Shown: positions 25,818 to 35,715, counted from the stretch's first letter. The stretch is DNA of 64,000 nt from Paenibacillus tepidiphilus (GCF_008635795.1 NZ_VWRQ01000009.1:62001-126000); one strand, 5' to 3'. Notes: generated by a model from the sequence alone, not told the origin. A program made the numbers and translations.

Positions 25818-25903
25818 GGTAGATTCCTTTGTGTGGGATTAAACTGTCAGGAATAGATATAGAACTGATACCCTGACAGAGTAAATTTGAGGTGGTGTTT
25901 AAA

Positions 25904-25931
25904 AAAGGAATCGGAATGGTCCGATTCCTTT
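25904..25931 (-). terminator. Intrinsic terminator between pilA and pilD
   Basis: On the minus strand a perfect 12-bp stem (25920-25931 with 25904-25915) and 4-base loop are followed by TTTAAACACC after a run of T. It may make pilA the most abundant transcript and reduce expression of pilD-pilMN-pilO. Confidence 0.88.
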
Positions 25932-25965
25932 AGTGAATTATATACTGTTTATATTCTATTCCAAC

Positions 25966-26478
25966 TTAAGGAGCAGGAGTAGCTGCGACGGACTTCAATA
26001 CCTGTGAAGCTGTAAAGCTGCCTCCAGCTGTCGTCGCTGTTCCATCTGCATTCGTGGGTACCTTTGTTTCAGCTTTTGAACCAAGTGGCTGTGGAGCTAT
26101 TTGCACTGAAGATAACTGACCATCTTTAGTAAAGAGCACTGCACCACCCGTTATAGAATCTTTTGAACTTGGAAGACTTAAGGCAGTATCCAGATATCCT
26201 TTAGCCTGCATTTCAGCAATGGTAATCTGAAAAGATGCGTCTCTATTAAATTTACCATCACTCTCACCAGCAATGTATAAACGTGCTGCATCGTAAATTT
26301 GCCGAGCTGAGGCTACGTCTGAGTCTTTTTTGGCGTCAGAAATAATATTACCGATCAACGGAATCGCAATAACCGCAATAATCCCCAGAATTACGATAAC
26401 CGCCAAAAGCTCGATCAGCGTAAAGCCCTTCTGCCCCTCTTCTTTATTTAATCTCTTCTTAATCGCATTTGCTAACAT
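25966..26478 (-). CDS. pilA: Major type IV pilin, PilA-like
   Basis: This is a prepilin of 170 residues. A 17-residue leader ends in K-G, followed by FTLIELLAVIVILGIIAVIA, with glutamate at +5 of the mature protein, the hallmark of type IV pilins. The PilD cut falls between G and F. The mature protein has an N-terminal helix and a globular part with no cysteine pair, so it lacks the disulfide loop of Gram-negative pilins. The C-terminus is rich in Thr, Ala and Pro. AGGAGGAG lies eight bases before the ATG. It sits between pilC and pilD, followed by a terminator. It could alternatively be a competence pseudopilin, but the full pilB/T/C set favours a retractable pilus. Confidence 0.9.
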   Translation of the reverse strand: MLANAIKKRLNKEEGQKGFTLIELLAVIVILGIIAVIAIPLIGNIISDAKKDSDVASARQIYDAARLYIAGESDGKFNRDASFQITIAEMQAKGYLDTALSLPSSKDSITGGAVLFTKDGQLSSVQIAPQPLGSKAETKVPTNADGTATTAGGSFTASQVLKSVAATPAP

Positions 26479-26621
26479 TTAATCTCCTCCTAAAATTATT
26501 ATAAATGAATGAGTGACTGCCTACTTAAGATAGCTGCCCACGCTGCTCTCTGATTTCTTCATTCGTCAGCACGAAGGGTCATTTCCTTTCGCCCGGCGTC
26601 ACCCCTCTCAAAGTTGGACTT
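26479..26621 (-). promoter_or_regulatory. pilA leader region, possibly structured
   Basis: This is a 143-base gap within an otherwise tightly packed operon. The minus strand has TATAAT at about 26497-26502 with no good -35. It can fold a CGAAAGG/CCCTTCG hairpin and contains GC-rich blocks upstream. No known riboswitch consensus was recognised. It may hold a separate, regulated pilA promoter. Confidence 0.35.
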
Positions 26622-27830
26622 CTATGACATATTGCTGTAAATACTAAACATCGGCAGCATAATCGCCGCTACAATCACCCCGACAACTCCCGCTAGGAAA
26701 GCAATCAGTAGCGGCTCCAGCAGCGACTTCAGGCGGTCAACGGTATTCTCAACATCCAGCTCATAGAAGTCCGCCACCTTGGACAGCATCTGATCCAATG
26801 CCCCAGTCTCTTCCCCGATCGCGATCATTTGCGTCACCAGCGGTGGAAAAACCCAGGCCTTCTTAAGCGGCTCAGAAAGTGGCTTCCCCTGCCTAAGTGA
26901 ATCACTGGCACTTCGGATATACTTCCCAATCACTTTGTTGCCCGCAATCTCTTCGACAATCGTCAACGACTGCAGAATCGGCACAGAACTTGCATAGAGA
27001 GACGAGAAAGTTCGTGTGAACCGGGCAATCGAGCCCTTCTGGTTCAACATTCCGAACACCGGCATCTTCAGCTTGGCGTAGTCCAGAGCGTAAGCGCCCT
27101 TCTCCGTACGTCTCGCGATCTGATACGCAGCGATTATTATGACAAGCCCTAATCCCCAGAAATACCACTGTCCTTGAATGCTCTTGCTTAGGGCAAGCAC
27201 CATCTTTGTAATCCCAGGGAGCTCAGCATTCATCGATTCGAACATCGATACGAACTGCGGCACGATAGCCCACAGCAGATAAACTACTGCGGCTACCGCC
27301 ATCACGGCGACGGTAATCGGGTACATCAGTGCAGATTTGATCTTTTCGGTCGTCGTATGCTGTTTCTCGAAATAAATCGCCAGCCGCTCCAGCGTCCCTT
27401 CCAGATCACCAGACTCTTCCCCTGCACGCACCATACTAACGAACAGATTCGGAAAAATCTTTTTATGCTCCTGCACGGCTTGCGAGAAAGATATCCCGCG
27501 TAGAAGGCTCGAGCTTACATCCTGCAAAGCTTTTGACAAAGGCTTGCTATCCGTCTGATCTGCCAGGATACGGGTGGCATCGACAATGGAAACGCCCGCC
27601 CGGATCAAGGTGGCGAACTGGCGGCAGTAAATAATGAAATGGATCGTCTTGACCGGGTTCCCGATATAGATTTCCATCGACAGAATGGAGTTCTTCTGCT
27701 CATTCAGCGAGAACACAGTAAGACCCCGCTTACGAAGCTCCTCCATCGCCGTGGACTTGTCCAATGCGGTCAGCTTACCCTTGAGCGGCTTCCCGGCCGC
27801 CGTCTTGACCTCGTACTCAAATTGCGGCAT
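26622..27830 (-). CDS. pilC: Type IV pilus inner-membrane platform protein PilC
   Basis: This is a GspF/PilC family protein, 402 residues, the usual length. Two homologous GspF domains occupy about 70-195 and 275-395 (YCRQFATLIRAGVSIVDA and FTRTFSSLYASSVPILQSL), each with a membrane helix pair. Repeated motifs AGEESGDLEGTLERLA and IGEETGALDQMLSKVA are the family signature. It connects the PilB and PilT hexamers to the assembling pilin. Its start overlaps the end of pilT by 14 bases. The 143-base gap to pilA follows. Confidence 0.94.
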   Translation of the reverse strand: MPQFEYEVKTAAGKPLKGKLTALDKSTAMEELRKRGLTVFSLNEQKNSILSMEIYIGNPVKTIHFIIYCRQFATLIRAGVSIVDATRILADQTDSKPLSKALQDVSSSLLRGISFSQAVQEHKKIFPNLFVSMVRAGEESGDLEGTLERLAIYFEKQHTTTEKIKSALMYPITVAVMAVAAVVYLLWAIVPQFVSMFESMNAELPGITKMVLALSKSIQGQWYFWGLGLVIIIAAYQIARRTEKGAYALDYAKLKMPVFGMLNQKGSIARFTRTFSSLYASSVPILQSLTIVEEIAGNKVIGKYIRSASDSLRQGKPLSEPLKKAWVFPPLVTQMIAIGEETGALDQMLSKVADFYELDVENTVDRLKSLLEPLLIAFLAGVVGVIVAAIMLPMFSIYSNMS

Positions 27831-28878
27831 CGGCTTTCACCTCAACGAGATACGCCTTAGCCGCAGCCGGATCGATTAGCCCCAGCCCCAAATATTCGCG
27901 TATGGTCATATCCAGCGTATGCATGCCCAGCGCTTTGCCGGTCAGCATCATATTCTTGATCTGGTGCGTCTTTTCACTCCGGATCAGGTTCCCGACCGCC
28001 GGGGTATTGATCAGAATCTCAGTAGCGCAGAGTCGCCCCTGCCCTCCAGCCCGTGGGAATAACCGCTGAGATACAACCGCGAGCAGTACAGAAGCCAGTT
28101 GCAGACGAATCTGGTTCTGTTGATGTCCGGGAAACGCATCGATAATCCGGTCAATCGTCTGCGGTGCATCGGAGGTATGCAGGGTAGCCAGCACCAGATG
28201 GCCTGTCTCTGCTGCAGTTACCGCTGCCGAGATAGTTTCCAAATCCCGCATTTCCCCCAGCAGAATGACATCCGGGTCCTGACGAAGCGCTGCCCGGAGG
28301 CCGCTGGCGAAGCTGGAAGTGTCGTTGCCTACTTCCCGCTGATCTATGATGCAGGTGCCATGGCTGTGCAGAAACTCAATCGGATCTTCCAGCGTCACGA
28401 TATGCTTGCGTTCGCTCCGGTTAATATGGTTGAGCATCGCCGCAAGCGTGGATGACTTGCCGCTCCCTGTCGGACCGGTTACCAGGATCAAGCCCTGCGG
28501 TTTCGTGGCCAGAGAGGACAGAATGGGCGGTAACGCCAGCCGCTCCAGAGATGGAATATCGGCTGGTATGCTGCGGGCAGCGATACTGATGCCGCCCCGC
28601 TGACGGTATACGTTAACGCGGAACCGGACTCCGCCTTCCAGGGGATAGGAGAAATCATATTCTCCCGCCGCACGGAACCCGGCCTCTCTCTCCGGTCCCA
28701 GCAAATTGAGCGCCATTTCCTCGGCTTCGCCCGGACCGACGAGCGGACCCTCCACGTTCTGGAGTCTCCCATCAATTCGCAGCACAGGAGGGGAACCCAC
28801 AGATATATGCAGATCGGATGCTCTGGAGGAGTAGGCCATGTGCAGAAGTTGCGTAATATTTCTGGATGAAGTCGGCAT
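27817..28878 (-). CDS. pilT: Type IV pilus retraction ATPase PilT
   Basis: This is a hexameric AAA-like ATPase of 353 residues that depolymerises the pilus and powers twitching motility. The N-terminal PAS-like region begins SRASDLHISVGSPPVLRIDG. Walker A is GPTGSGKSSTLAAML (about 130-144), the Asp box is EDPIEFLH, Walker B is DPDVILLGEMRD and the His box is TGHLVLATLHTSDA. The C-terminal AIRNLIRE-type motif of retraction ATPases is represented by LIRSEKTHQIKNMM. I start at ATG 28878, eight bases after AAAGGAGG; GTG 28887 lies inside the ribosome-binding site. Its presence argues for dynamic pili and not only a pseudopilus. Confidence 0.95.
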   Translation of the reverse strand: MPTSSRNITQLLHMAYSSRASDLHISVGSPPVLRIDGRLQNVEGPLVGPGEAEEMALNLLGPEREAGFRAAGEYDFSYPLEGGVRFRVNVYRQRGGISIAARSIPADIPSLERLALPPILSSLATKPQGLILVTGPTGSGKSSTLAAMLNHINRSERKHIVTLEDPIEFLHSHGTCIIDQREVGNDTSSFASGLRAALRQDPDVILLGEMRDLETISAAVTAAETGHLVLATLHTSDAPQTIDRIIDAFPGHQQNQIRLQLASVLLAVVSQRLFPRAGGQGRLCATEILINTPAVGNLIRSEKTHQIKNMMLTGKALGMHTLDMTIREYLGLGLIDPAAAKAYLVEVKADAAI

Positions 28879-28896
28879 TCGCATCACCTCCTTTGG

Positions 28897-30561
28897 TTAA
28901 TGGGATACCGTCTCGCGCAGCACTTCCTGGAGTGTGGTCATCCCTTGGGACACTTTAAGCAGTCCGTCCTCCATCAATTGAATCAAGCCGCGTGCCTTGG
29001 CAGCCGAACGCATCTCTTCGATTGAAGCAGAGTCTGTAATCAGCTGACGGAGGTAATCGTCAATGGTTAGTACTTCATGAATGGCAATCCGGCCGCGATA
29101 GCCGGTGGAGTTGCAGCTCCCGCAGCCGCGGCCCTTGTGAAGAACTTCACTCTTGAGGCCATGGCGTTCCAGCATAATGGCTTCCTGCTGCGAAGGCCTA
29201 TAGGTCTCCTTGCAATCGGTGCAAATCTTGCGCACCAGCCGCTGGGCAACAACGCCGATCAGGGAAGAAGCGATCAGGTACGGCTCAACCCCCATATCCC
29301 GGAGACGGGTTACACTGCTCACAGCATCATTCGTATGCAGCGTGGACAGCACCAGGTGACCGGTCAGAGAGGCTCTGACCGCAATCTCGGCAGTTTCGGT
29401 ATCCCGGATCTCCCCTACCATGACAATGTTGGGGTCCTGGCGGAGGATGGAACGCAGGCCTGCTGCAAACGTAAGGCCGATGGACGGATTGACATGAACC
29501 TGATTAATCCCTTCGAGCTGATACTCCACCGGGTCCTCTACTGTAATGATATTGACCGTCTCCTGATTGAGCTGGTTCAGCGCCGAGTACAGCGTCGTTG
29601 TCTTACCGCTCCCTGTCGGTCCTGTGATAAGCATAATACCGTAAGGGCGGCTAATCATTTCCTTGAAGGCGACGGCATTGCTGTCACTGAAGCCCAGTGT
29701 ATCAATCGATTTCACACCGGTGCTGAGATCCAGGAGCCGCAGCACGATCTTCTCGCCATGCATCGTCGGCAGGGAGGAGACACGGATATCAATCATTTTA
29801 TAGTCAAACTGCATCTTGATCCGTCCGTCTTGGGGCAGCCGCCGCTCGGCAATATTCAAACGTGCCATAATCTTGAGTCTAGCGGTAATAAAGCCCTGCA
29901 TCTGCTTCGGAATCAGCCGCTCGGTCCGCAGCGTTCCGTCAATCCGGTAGCGGATGGCCAGGTTATTCTCACCCGGATCAACGTGAATATCGGAAGCCCG
30001 CAGCTGAACCGCCTGCTGAATCATCTGGTTGACGAGCCGGACAATCGGCGAATCCTCGTCGGTAATCTCCGTCTCTTCAATCTCTTCCTGGGTCGGCAAT
30101 TCGACCAGCATCTGGTTCATAGAATCACGCATGCCGTAATGGCGGGCAATAGCACGCTGCAGTTCGTCCCTGGTAGCAATGGCCGGCTCGATCCGGAACC
30201 CGGTGCTCATGCGCAAATCTTCAATTGCAAAATAGTCCAACGGGTCCGCCATGGCCACCATCAGTTTCCCGCCTTCCTTCAGAAAAGGAAGCACCTGGTA
30301 GCGTTTGGCCATACTTTCCGGAATGATCTGCGTAATCGCCGGATCGATCTGATATTTAAAAAGACTGACATGCGGAATTCCCAGCTGGAACTCCAGTACC
30401 TCTATTAATTGCTGTTCTGTTATATAGCCTTGTGAAATCAGCAGGTCGCCCAGCTTGCGCTTGGATTTACGCTGATCGGCCAGCGCCTCCTGAAGCTGCT
30501 CCTGTGAAATGACCCCATTCTCTACCAGCAAGTCTCCAAGTCTCTTCTTAACGATTGCCAA
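28897..30561 (-). CDS. pilB: Type IV pilus assembly ATPase PilB
   Basis: This is the pilus extension ATPase, 554 residues from the TTG start at 30561. The N-terminal MshEN domain repeats (KKRLGDLLVENGVISQEQL, KRKLGDLLISQGYITEQQL) are present; such domains bind cyclic di-GMP in several PilB proteins. The GspE core has Walker A GPTGSGKTTTLYSAL, Asp box EDPVEYQ, Walker B DPNIVMVGEIRD and His box TGHLVLSTLHTNDA. The zinc motif is CTDCKETY with CGSC. The frame is open to 30621, but the family start is near KKRLGDLL and GGAGATGAG lies before 30561. It is the first gene of the pilus operon. Confidence 0.94.
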   Translation of the reverse strand: MAIVKKRLGDLLVENGVISQEQLQEALADQRKSKRKLGDLLISQGYITEQQLIEVLEFQLGIPHVSLFKYQIDPAITQIIPESMAKRYQVLPFLKEGGKLMVAMADPLDYFAIEDLRMSTGFRIEPAIATRDELQRAIARHYGMRDSMNQMLVELPTQEEIEETEITDEDSPIVRLVNQMIQQAVQLRASDIHVDPGENNLAIRYRIDGTLRTERLIPKQMQGFITARLKIMARLNIAERRLPQDGRIKMQFDYKMIDIRVSSLPTMHGEKIVLRLLDLSTGVKSIDTLGFSDSNAVAFKEMISRPYGIMLITGPTGSGKTTTLYSALNQLNQETVNIITVEDPVEYQLEGINQVHVNPSIGLTFAAGLRSILRQDPNIVMVGEIRDTETAEIAVRASLTGHLVLSTLHTNDAVSSVTRLRDMGVEPYLIASSLIGVVAQRLVRKICTDCKETYRPSQQEAIMLERHGLKSEVLHKGRGCGSCNSTGYRGRIAIHEVLTIDDYLRQLITDSASIEEMRSAAKARGLIQLMEDGLLKVSQGMTTLQEVLRETVSH

Positions 30562-30930
30562 TCTAAGCTCATCTCCATGCCGTGTAGTATGTATAAGGTT
30601 TATCGGTCTTTTTTCGCTCAAAATGAAGTAATTAATCAGGCTAAGTTCCTACATTCCTCTTGCACTTTTGCCGATGAAATTAGGTATGTATGTCTCAGTC
30701 GTTTTGACAAACCGGGCTTACTGGTTCAAATTTTAAATTCTGATAAATCTCTGATTCATTAGTCTTAAATTTCAGGGTATATTTACACTTTCGCTCATTG
30801 CCTAACTGTGAAAATTATCCTAGAATGATATATAGCATATATTAGGTAATCTTACAATAAAACTTGGTGAATAATGCTATATTTTCAGACTATATATACC
30901 AATTTATCGACAAATCGGGGAGCGATGGGA
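30562..30930. other. Divergent control region between pilB and the large adhesin gene
   Basis: These 369 bases are A/T-rich with no credible gene. On the minus strand TTGTCA (30704-30709 region) and downstream TACCTA form a weak promoter for pilB. On the plus strand TATATT near 30880 is a weak -10 for the adhesin gene, and GGGGAG at about 30917-30922 is its ribosome-binding site. No riboswitch was recognised. Confidence 0.4.
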
Positions 30931-33900
30931 ATGGAAATATTCAAACGGAGAAAGCTTGTTTTTCTTTCCGGGGCTGCACTGTCCTTATTGTTAGTGTTCC
31001 TGCTGGTTCAATGGTTCAGTGCAGATGTTGAAGCATCGGATAACAGCTATCCGATCCGCATCCTGGAAATTACAGACCCCACTAACTCCAGCTTGGGAAC
31101 GGACGGCAGCGAGTTGGACGAGCTTAAGAAGCTCCCTAACGTCACTATAGATACCGTTACGATGAAGAAATTCGTCTCGCTTCGTGAGGACTGGGATGGG
31201 AAGTATGACGCCGTTTATATCGGTCTAGGTGAATACACTCCAAAGGCCGTATCCACCAACGGCAGCTCCGACACTAAGACGCGCACTGATGCCCATAATA
31301 CCAGCGCCGTCGAGAATGATATTACACGATTGAAAGCCAAAGAGCTCACAGAATACTACATCAATAAAGGACTCTACGTCTTCTTTAGAGAAGAAACGTT
31401 CAGTGCTCAGGCCGCAAGCTCCGCTAAACAAGGAAATCTATACAATAGCTTCAATACCTACCGGACAGGCAGTTCCAAGGCTAACGTTGTATTTTTGGAT
31501 GCCACCGGATTTAATAATCTCGCCCCTGAGATCAAGAGCGGCACATCGCCATTTATAGCCGGCTTAACCCAGAGACCGCGGCTCACCATTTCGAATACAA
31601 CGGATATCAAGAGCTATCTTACTACTCCGAATTACACATACGCCGCCGGGGACAAGCTGAATTTCTCAATTAAGATGAGTAATACACCGAATCTGCCTGC
31701 CAGTCCTATCCGGGTGAAGCTATATATGAATGTGGACTCATCGCTTCCTATGGCTGAAAGCAATGTGGTCGCCACAGAGGTATTGAGTACTCCGACAGGA
31801 ACGCTCTCCTACACGCTGCCCGCAACTTACTCAGGCCCGCTCTACTGGAAGCTCGAAGTGAACGATACCACAACAGGCTTCAAGGATTTCGACAGCGGGG
31901 TCATCCGGTTCAGAGGGCTTAAGCCAGTGATTAAAGTTCTCCAGGTTATGCCCGCCGGAAAGACCGGCAGCAGTCTGCTGAACACGTCCAATATGAAGAC
32001 ACAATATCTGTCCAATCCGGATTATGAGATTCAAATCGAAGCTCGTGACATGGCCTGGTTTAATGATTACATCAGTAAGAAAGCCAGTTCCAATGACAAA
32101 ACCTCGGGATTGAACGGCGTATATGATATGGTGGTATTCGGATTTCAGGATCAATACGACCGTGTAACCAATCCCATGATATCGAAAGACGCAGCTTTGG
32201 CGGTTAAAGCTTTCGCTGAAGAAACCAAGCAAAGCATCATGCTTACACACGATACTATTTATAATGATCCGGCCAACCCGACTATCGAGAACTATACCAA
32301 CAAGGTGCCCAACACTAACTATTGGAGTTACTACTTTCACAATCTGGTCGGCCAGGATATGCCGCGCACCTATTTAGGCGGTAATGCAGTGGCTACCTCC
32401 AAAACAGTAGTACCGGTGAATAACGGCCTGCTAACACAATATCCGTTCAATTTGTCGTCCGTTACAATGTCACCTAATCAGTCCCGCTACGCTGTAGCTT
32501 TAACACACGATCAATTCTTCCCGCTGAATCTGGAGCGGGCTGACGTAATTCCCTGGTACAACATCTCCGGCAGCAGCCGTGATGTCAACGACAGCCGGAA
32601 CCATTTCTATACGTATTCAGTGGGCAATATCACATTCTCGGGAACAGGCCATACCAGCACTAACTTCCCCGAATGGGAGCAAATGCTGTTCGTTAATACG
32701 ATGTACCGAGCATTTGTGGGTGCCAACCATGCGCCCGAGATTACTGTAAAAACACCAACAGACAACAAAGAAAAGCCTTCCTACCAGGATAAAATTACAG
32801 TCAGCTACACCGTAAAAGATTATGATTTCGAAGACAAGCAGTTGACCACCAGTCTTCAGTTCAAGGTTGGCGATACTCCTGTAAGTGGATATTCTGTAGA
32901 CAACAAGGCTGTATGGTCAGGCGAAACCGTAACATTTAATTTTGACAATCCCCTACCCGAGGGCGGAATGCTTACCATTGAAATTACAGTCAAAGACACA
33001 AAAGGGGCTGCAGCCATCAAGACTGTGAACGTTCCGATTACACGGATCGACTCAAACCTGGCGATCAGCAGAACCGTATCGTCCGCTGCGGTAGAACGGG
33101 ACACGCCTACAGCCATTCAATACACGGTTACACCTAATCCCGTTCCGTACCTGTCAGTCGATAGCGAAGAACGTGGAATCGAACAGCTTGTCATTACGAA
33201 TGTAAAGTTTGAGGAGACTTTTCCGGCAAATCTGGAGGTTAGTGGCAGCGGAGAATTCACCAGAACTGGATCTCTTGCGGAAGGCTATACTTTGACCCGA
33301 GACCTCGGTACCATCACTTATCAATTGACTGAAGTGAATGGCTTAGAAATGTACATTCCGCAAAATTCAAGTGCTTATGCTTTCAGTTTGAATGTCATTC
33401 CGAAGGTCAAGCAGTCTTACTTGATGGACAATTCAAAAATCACTTTTGAAGATATACATGCAGCACCAGTGGCTACTGCTACACCTACATCTACACCTAG
33501 CTCGAGTCCTACTCCGTTGACGACACCAGTATCAACGCCGGCTGCCAGTTTCCCGGGCTCATCAGCTCCGGTAAATGCGCTAGGCCTGGCAAATGATTAT
33601 TCAATCTTCATGTTGGGTGATATCACTTTCTTAAATAATGGTTTTACAAACACTGGCCGAATGGCGGCTGGAGGCCATGTTTCCATCGGCTCGTTTGATT
33701 TAGGTACCGGTTTAGGAGAGAATCCAACGGGTGCTACTATTGTGGCCAACGGAAATTTACAACTCAGTACAAACGGAGGCACTCTAAGAGGAAAGGCGTA
33801 CTATGGCGGCACGGTAACAGTTCCTGGCTACATGAGCGGACAAACAGAAAAAATGACTGCGCCAAATTCTTATATTGATTTTAATAGTGTAGGAAACTCT

Positions 33901-35670
33901 CTAATTTCACGTTCTAACGGTCTCTCTACCTTATCCAAAACAGCAGATACAAAGTATGACAGCAACGGATCTGTAGAGCTGAAAGGTGAGCGTTCAGATT
34001 TAAACGTATTTTATATAAAAGCTGAGGCTGCCAGAGAATTACACAGTATTACCATTGCTGCACCAGCAGAATCAACTGTTCTTATCAATATTGCTGGAAC
34101 CGCCAACCAGTTTAAAGACGGAAGTTTGAAAATTACAGATTTAAATGGAGTTACAGTAAGCGGGCGCTCAAGAGTTATTTATAATTTCTTTGAAGCCAAT
34201 AGTCTTTCTATACTGCAATATGGTGATGTTCAGGGTACAATATTTGCTCCTTTAGCGGATATTTCTTTTACTGGAAACCTGTACGGCTCATTTATCGGCC
34301 GCTCTATTCGTGAGCTCAATGGTGGACACTTTATCTCCATGGCACCTTTCACAGGTACTTTTCCGGACACACCAGCGGCTACAGCTACACCATCGCCAAC
34401 AATGACGCCAACCCAGACGCTAACTCCAGCGCCTACAGCGACATCGCCTGCAGCATCGGCAAAGCCTAGAGAAACAAAAACTTTATATTTCAGCCCGTTG
34501 ACGCTTGAAGGCATCGTGAGGGTTAGCGGCATTTCCGTCAATGGCACCGACATCCGGATCGGCAATGAGATTAAGCTATTCCCGGTTATCACTCCCGAGG
34601 ATGCCAATAATCAAAATGTCAGCTGGCAATCGGACAATCCCCTTATAGCAACAGTGGATGCAGGTACAGGAGTAGTTAAAGGGATTTCCGTGGGGGAAAC
34701 TACAGTCACTGTTACGGCAAGCGACGGCAGCAAAACATCAGCAACAGCCACAATCCGGGTAATATCGCCTAATCTGTCCATAAGCGGTCCTGGGAGTGCC
34801 AAAGTAAACCAGAGCATTGATTTAAGTGCCATCTATAATACTATTCAAGAAACTGTAACCGGGTATGCCTGGTCCATTCAGAACAGTAATAACAACGCAG
34901 ACAAAGCAGCCGTAACTTCAGTTACCGATGACAATAGCACTGTTCGATTCCAGGCAAGCCAATCCGGAACATACACAGTTATCGTGAAGGTTACCACCGA
35001 TGCAAATCCCGACGGGGTCCTGGCTGTCAAGGCAATCACCGTTGGTCTGAATAGCCTTCGTATCCAAGCAGAAGAGGTAGTCTACCTTAATAACAAGATT
35101 ACCCTTAGAGTCGTTCCGGATCCCCTTACTGCCAATAATGAGCACTATGAATGGAGCCTCGCTAACGCCGATGAATTGCAATATGGAGGGTTTGTGAATG
35201 CAGAGGGCCGAACGGTAGCCACACTGACTACCTCCGGAAATGCTGTTGAATTCAAGGGAACCGGTGTAAAAGAGGGGATTGATATCGTTGTCAAAGCAGC
35301 CGGAATCACCAGTGCCGCTCACCCGGTCAGTGTTGTAGACGAGCCAGGCCTGATGTTCTCTCCAGATACCCAAGGAACAATCAGCGTGGGGAAAACGCTA
35401 GAGTTCATTCCTAATCAGAACTTGTTCGCAAAACCCTATGGTCCGCTCTCTGACAGCATTATTTCCAGACTTCAATGGTCTATTGCGGGAGGTACCGCTT
35501 CGGCAATCCATCTGTCTTCTAATGGAGTCGTTACCGGAATAACTCCTACAAAACCCGGCGAGCCTGTACAAATTCAGGTTAAGTATAAGACCTTTAGCGG
35601 TGTAGACCAAACGGCCGTTTATACCCTGACGGTTCGTGGTCCTGAAACCTCCGGAGATAACCGGTATTAG
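30931..35670 (+). CDS. Large secreted DUF5057 / choice-of-anchor A / Ig-like protein, candidate pilus-associated adhesin
   Basis: This is an exported protein of 1579 residues. A signal peptide or anchor (KLVFLSGAALSLLLVFLLVQ) covers about 7-27. A region like DUF5057 (about 38-595) begins YPIRILEITDPTNSSLG and holds YDAVYIGLGEYTP and HNTSAVENDITRLKAKE. Ig-like and DUF11-like modules follow (about 597-845), then a Pro/Thr linker, a choice-of-anchor A domain (about 882-1147, NALGLANDYSIFMLGDITF), a second Pro/Thr linker, a BIG2 domain (about 1197-1277) and more Ig-like modules. No sortase or SLH motif ends it. ATG 30931 has GGGGAG eight bases upstream. It lies between pilB and the minor pilins, so a pilus-tip role like that of PilY1 is proposed by context only. 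Confidence 0.8.
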   Translation: MEIFKRRKLVFLSGAALSLLLVFLLVQWFSADVEASDNSYPIRILEITDPTNSSLGTDGSELDELKKLPNVTIDTVTMKKFVSLREDWDGKYDAVYIGLGEYTPKAVSTNGSSDTKTRTDAHNTSAVENDITRLKAKELTEYYINKGLYVFFREETFSAQAASSAKQGNLYNSFNTYRTGSSKANVVFLDATGFNNLAPEIKSGTSPFIAGLTQRPRLTISNTTDIKSYLTTPNYTYAAGDKLNFSIKMSNTPNLPASPIRVKLYMNVDSSLPMAESNVVATEVLSTPTGTLSYTLPATYSGPLYWKLEVNDTTTGFKDFDSGVIRFRGLKPVIKVLQVMPAGKTGSSLLNTSNMKTQYLSNPDYEIQIEARDMAWFNDYISKKASSNDKTSGLNGVYDMVVFGFQDQYDRVTNPMISKDAALAVKAFAEETKQSIMLTHDTIYNDPANPTIENYTNKVPNTNYWSYYFHNLVGQDMPRTYLGGNAVATSKTVVPVNNGLLTQYPFNLSSVTMSPNQSRYAVALTHDQFFPLNLERADVIPWYNISGSSRDVNDSRNHFYTYSVGNITFSGTGHTSTNFPEWEQMLFVNTMYRAFVGANHAPEITVKTPTDNKEKPSYQDKITVSYTVKDYDFEDKQLTTSLQFKVGDTPVSGYSVDNKAVWSGETVTFNFDNPLPEGGMLTIEITVKDTKGAAAIKTVNVPITRIDSNLAISRTVSSAAVERDTPTAIQYTVTPNPVPYLSVDSEERGIEQLVITNVKFEETFPANLEVSGSGEFTRTGSLAEGYTLTRDLGTITYQLTEVNGLEMYIPQNSSAYAFSLNVIPKVKQSYLMDNSKITFEDIHAAPVATATPTSTPSSSPTPLTTPVSTPAASFPGSSAPVNALGLANDYSIFMLGDITFLNNGFTNTGRMAAGGHVSIGSFDLGTGLGENPTGATIVANGNLQLSTNGGTLRGKAYYGGTVTVPGYMSGQTEKMTAPNSYIDFNSVGNSLISRSNGLSTLSKTADTKYDSNGSVELKGERSDLNVFYIKAEAARELHSITIAAPAESTVLINIAGTANQFKDGSLKITDLNGVTVSGRSRVIYNFFEANSLSILQYGDVQGTIFAPLADISFTGNLYGSFIGRSIRELNGGHFISMAPFTGTFPDTPAATATPSPTMTPTQTLTPAPTATSPAASAKPRETKTLYFSPLTLEGIVRVSGISVNGTDIRIGNEIKLFPVITPEDANNQNVSWQSDNPLIATVDAGTGVVKGISVGETTVTVTASDGSKTSATATIRVISPNLSISGPGSAKVNQSIDLSAIYNTIQETVTGYAWSIQNSNNNADKAAVTSVTDDNSTVRFQASQSGTYTVIVKVTTDANPDGVLAVKAITVGLNSLRIQAEEVVYLNNKITLRVVPDPLTANNEHYEWSLANADELQYGGFVNAEGRTVATLTTSGNAVEFKGTGVKEGIDIVVKAAGITSAAHPVSVVDEPGLMFSPDTQGTISVGKTLEFIPNQNLFAKPYGPLSDSIISRLQWSIAGGTASAIHLSSNGVVTGITPTKPGEPVQIQVKYKTFSGVDQTAVYTLTVRGPETSGDNRY

Positions 35671-35675
35671 CCAAA

Positions 35676-35715
35676 CAAAAAGCACTGGCCCACATCGCGG
35701 GGCCAGTGCTTTTTG
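35676..35715. terminator. Bidirectional terminator between adhesin and PilX-like gene
   Basis: A perfect 16-bp stem (35676-35691 with 35700-35715) is flanked by T-rich sequence on both strands (TTTTAAT on plus, TTTGGC on minus). It separates two convergent genes. Confidence 0.9.

Noticed and set aside
26479..26621. Cyclic di-GMP riboswitch before pilA
   Set aside because: I looked for the GEMM core and its tetraloop-receptor pattern on the minus strand and did not find them. A GCTGACGAATGAAGAAATCAG stretch recalls a hammerhead core, but the flanking stems do not form.
29077..30408. 443-residue open frame opposite pilB
   Set aside because: PilB is unmistakable on the other strand; the opposite frame shows no motif and no start signal.
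30577..30762. 61-residue frame in the pilB-adhesin gap
   Set aside because: No ribosome-binding site, overlaps the pilB start region, and the sequence is not protein-like.
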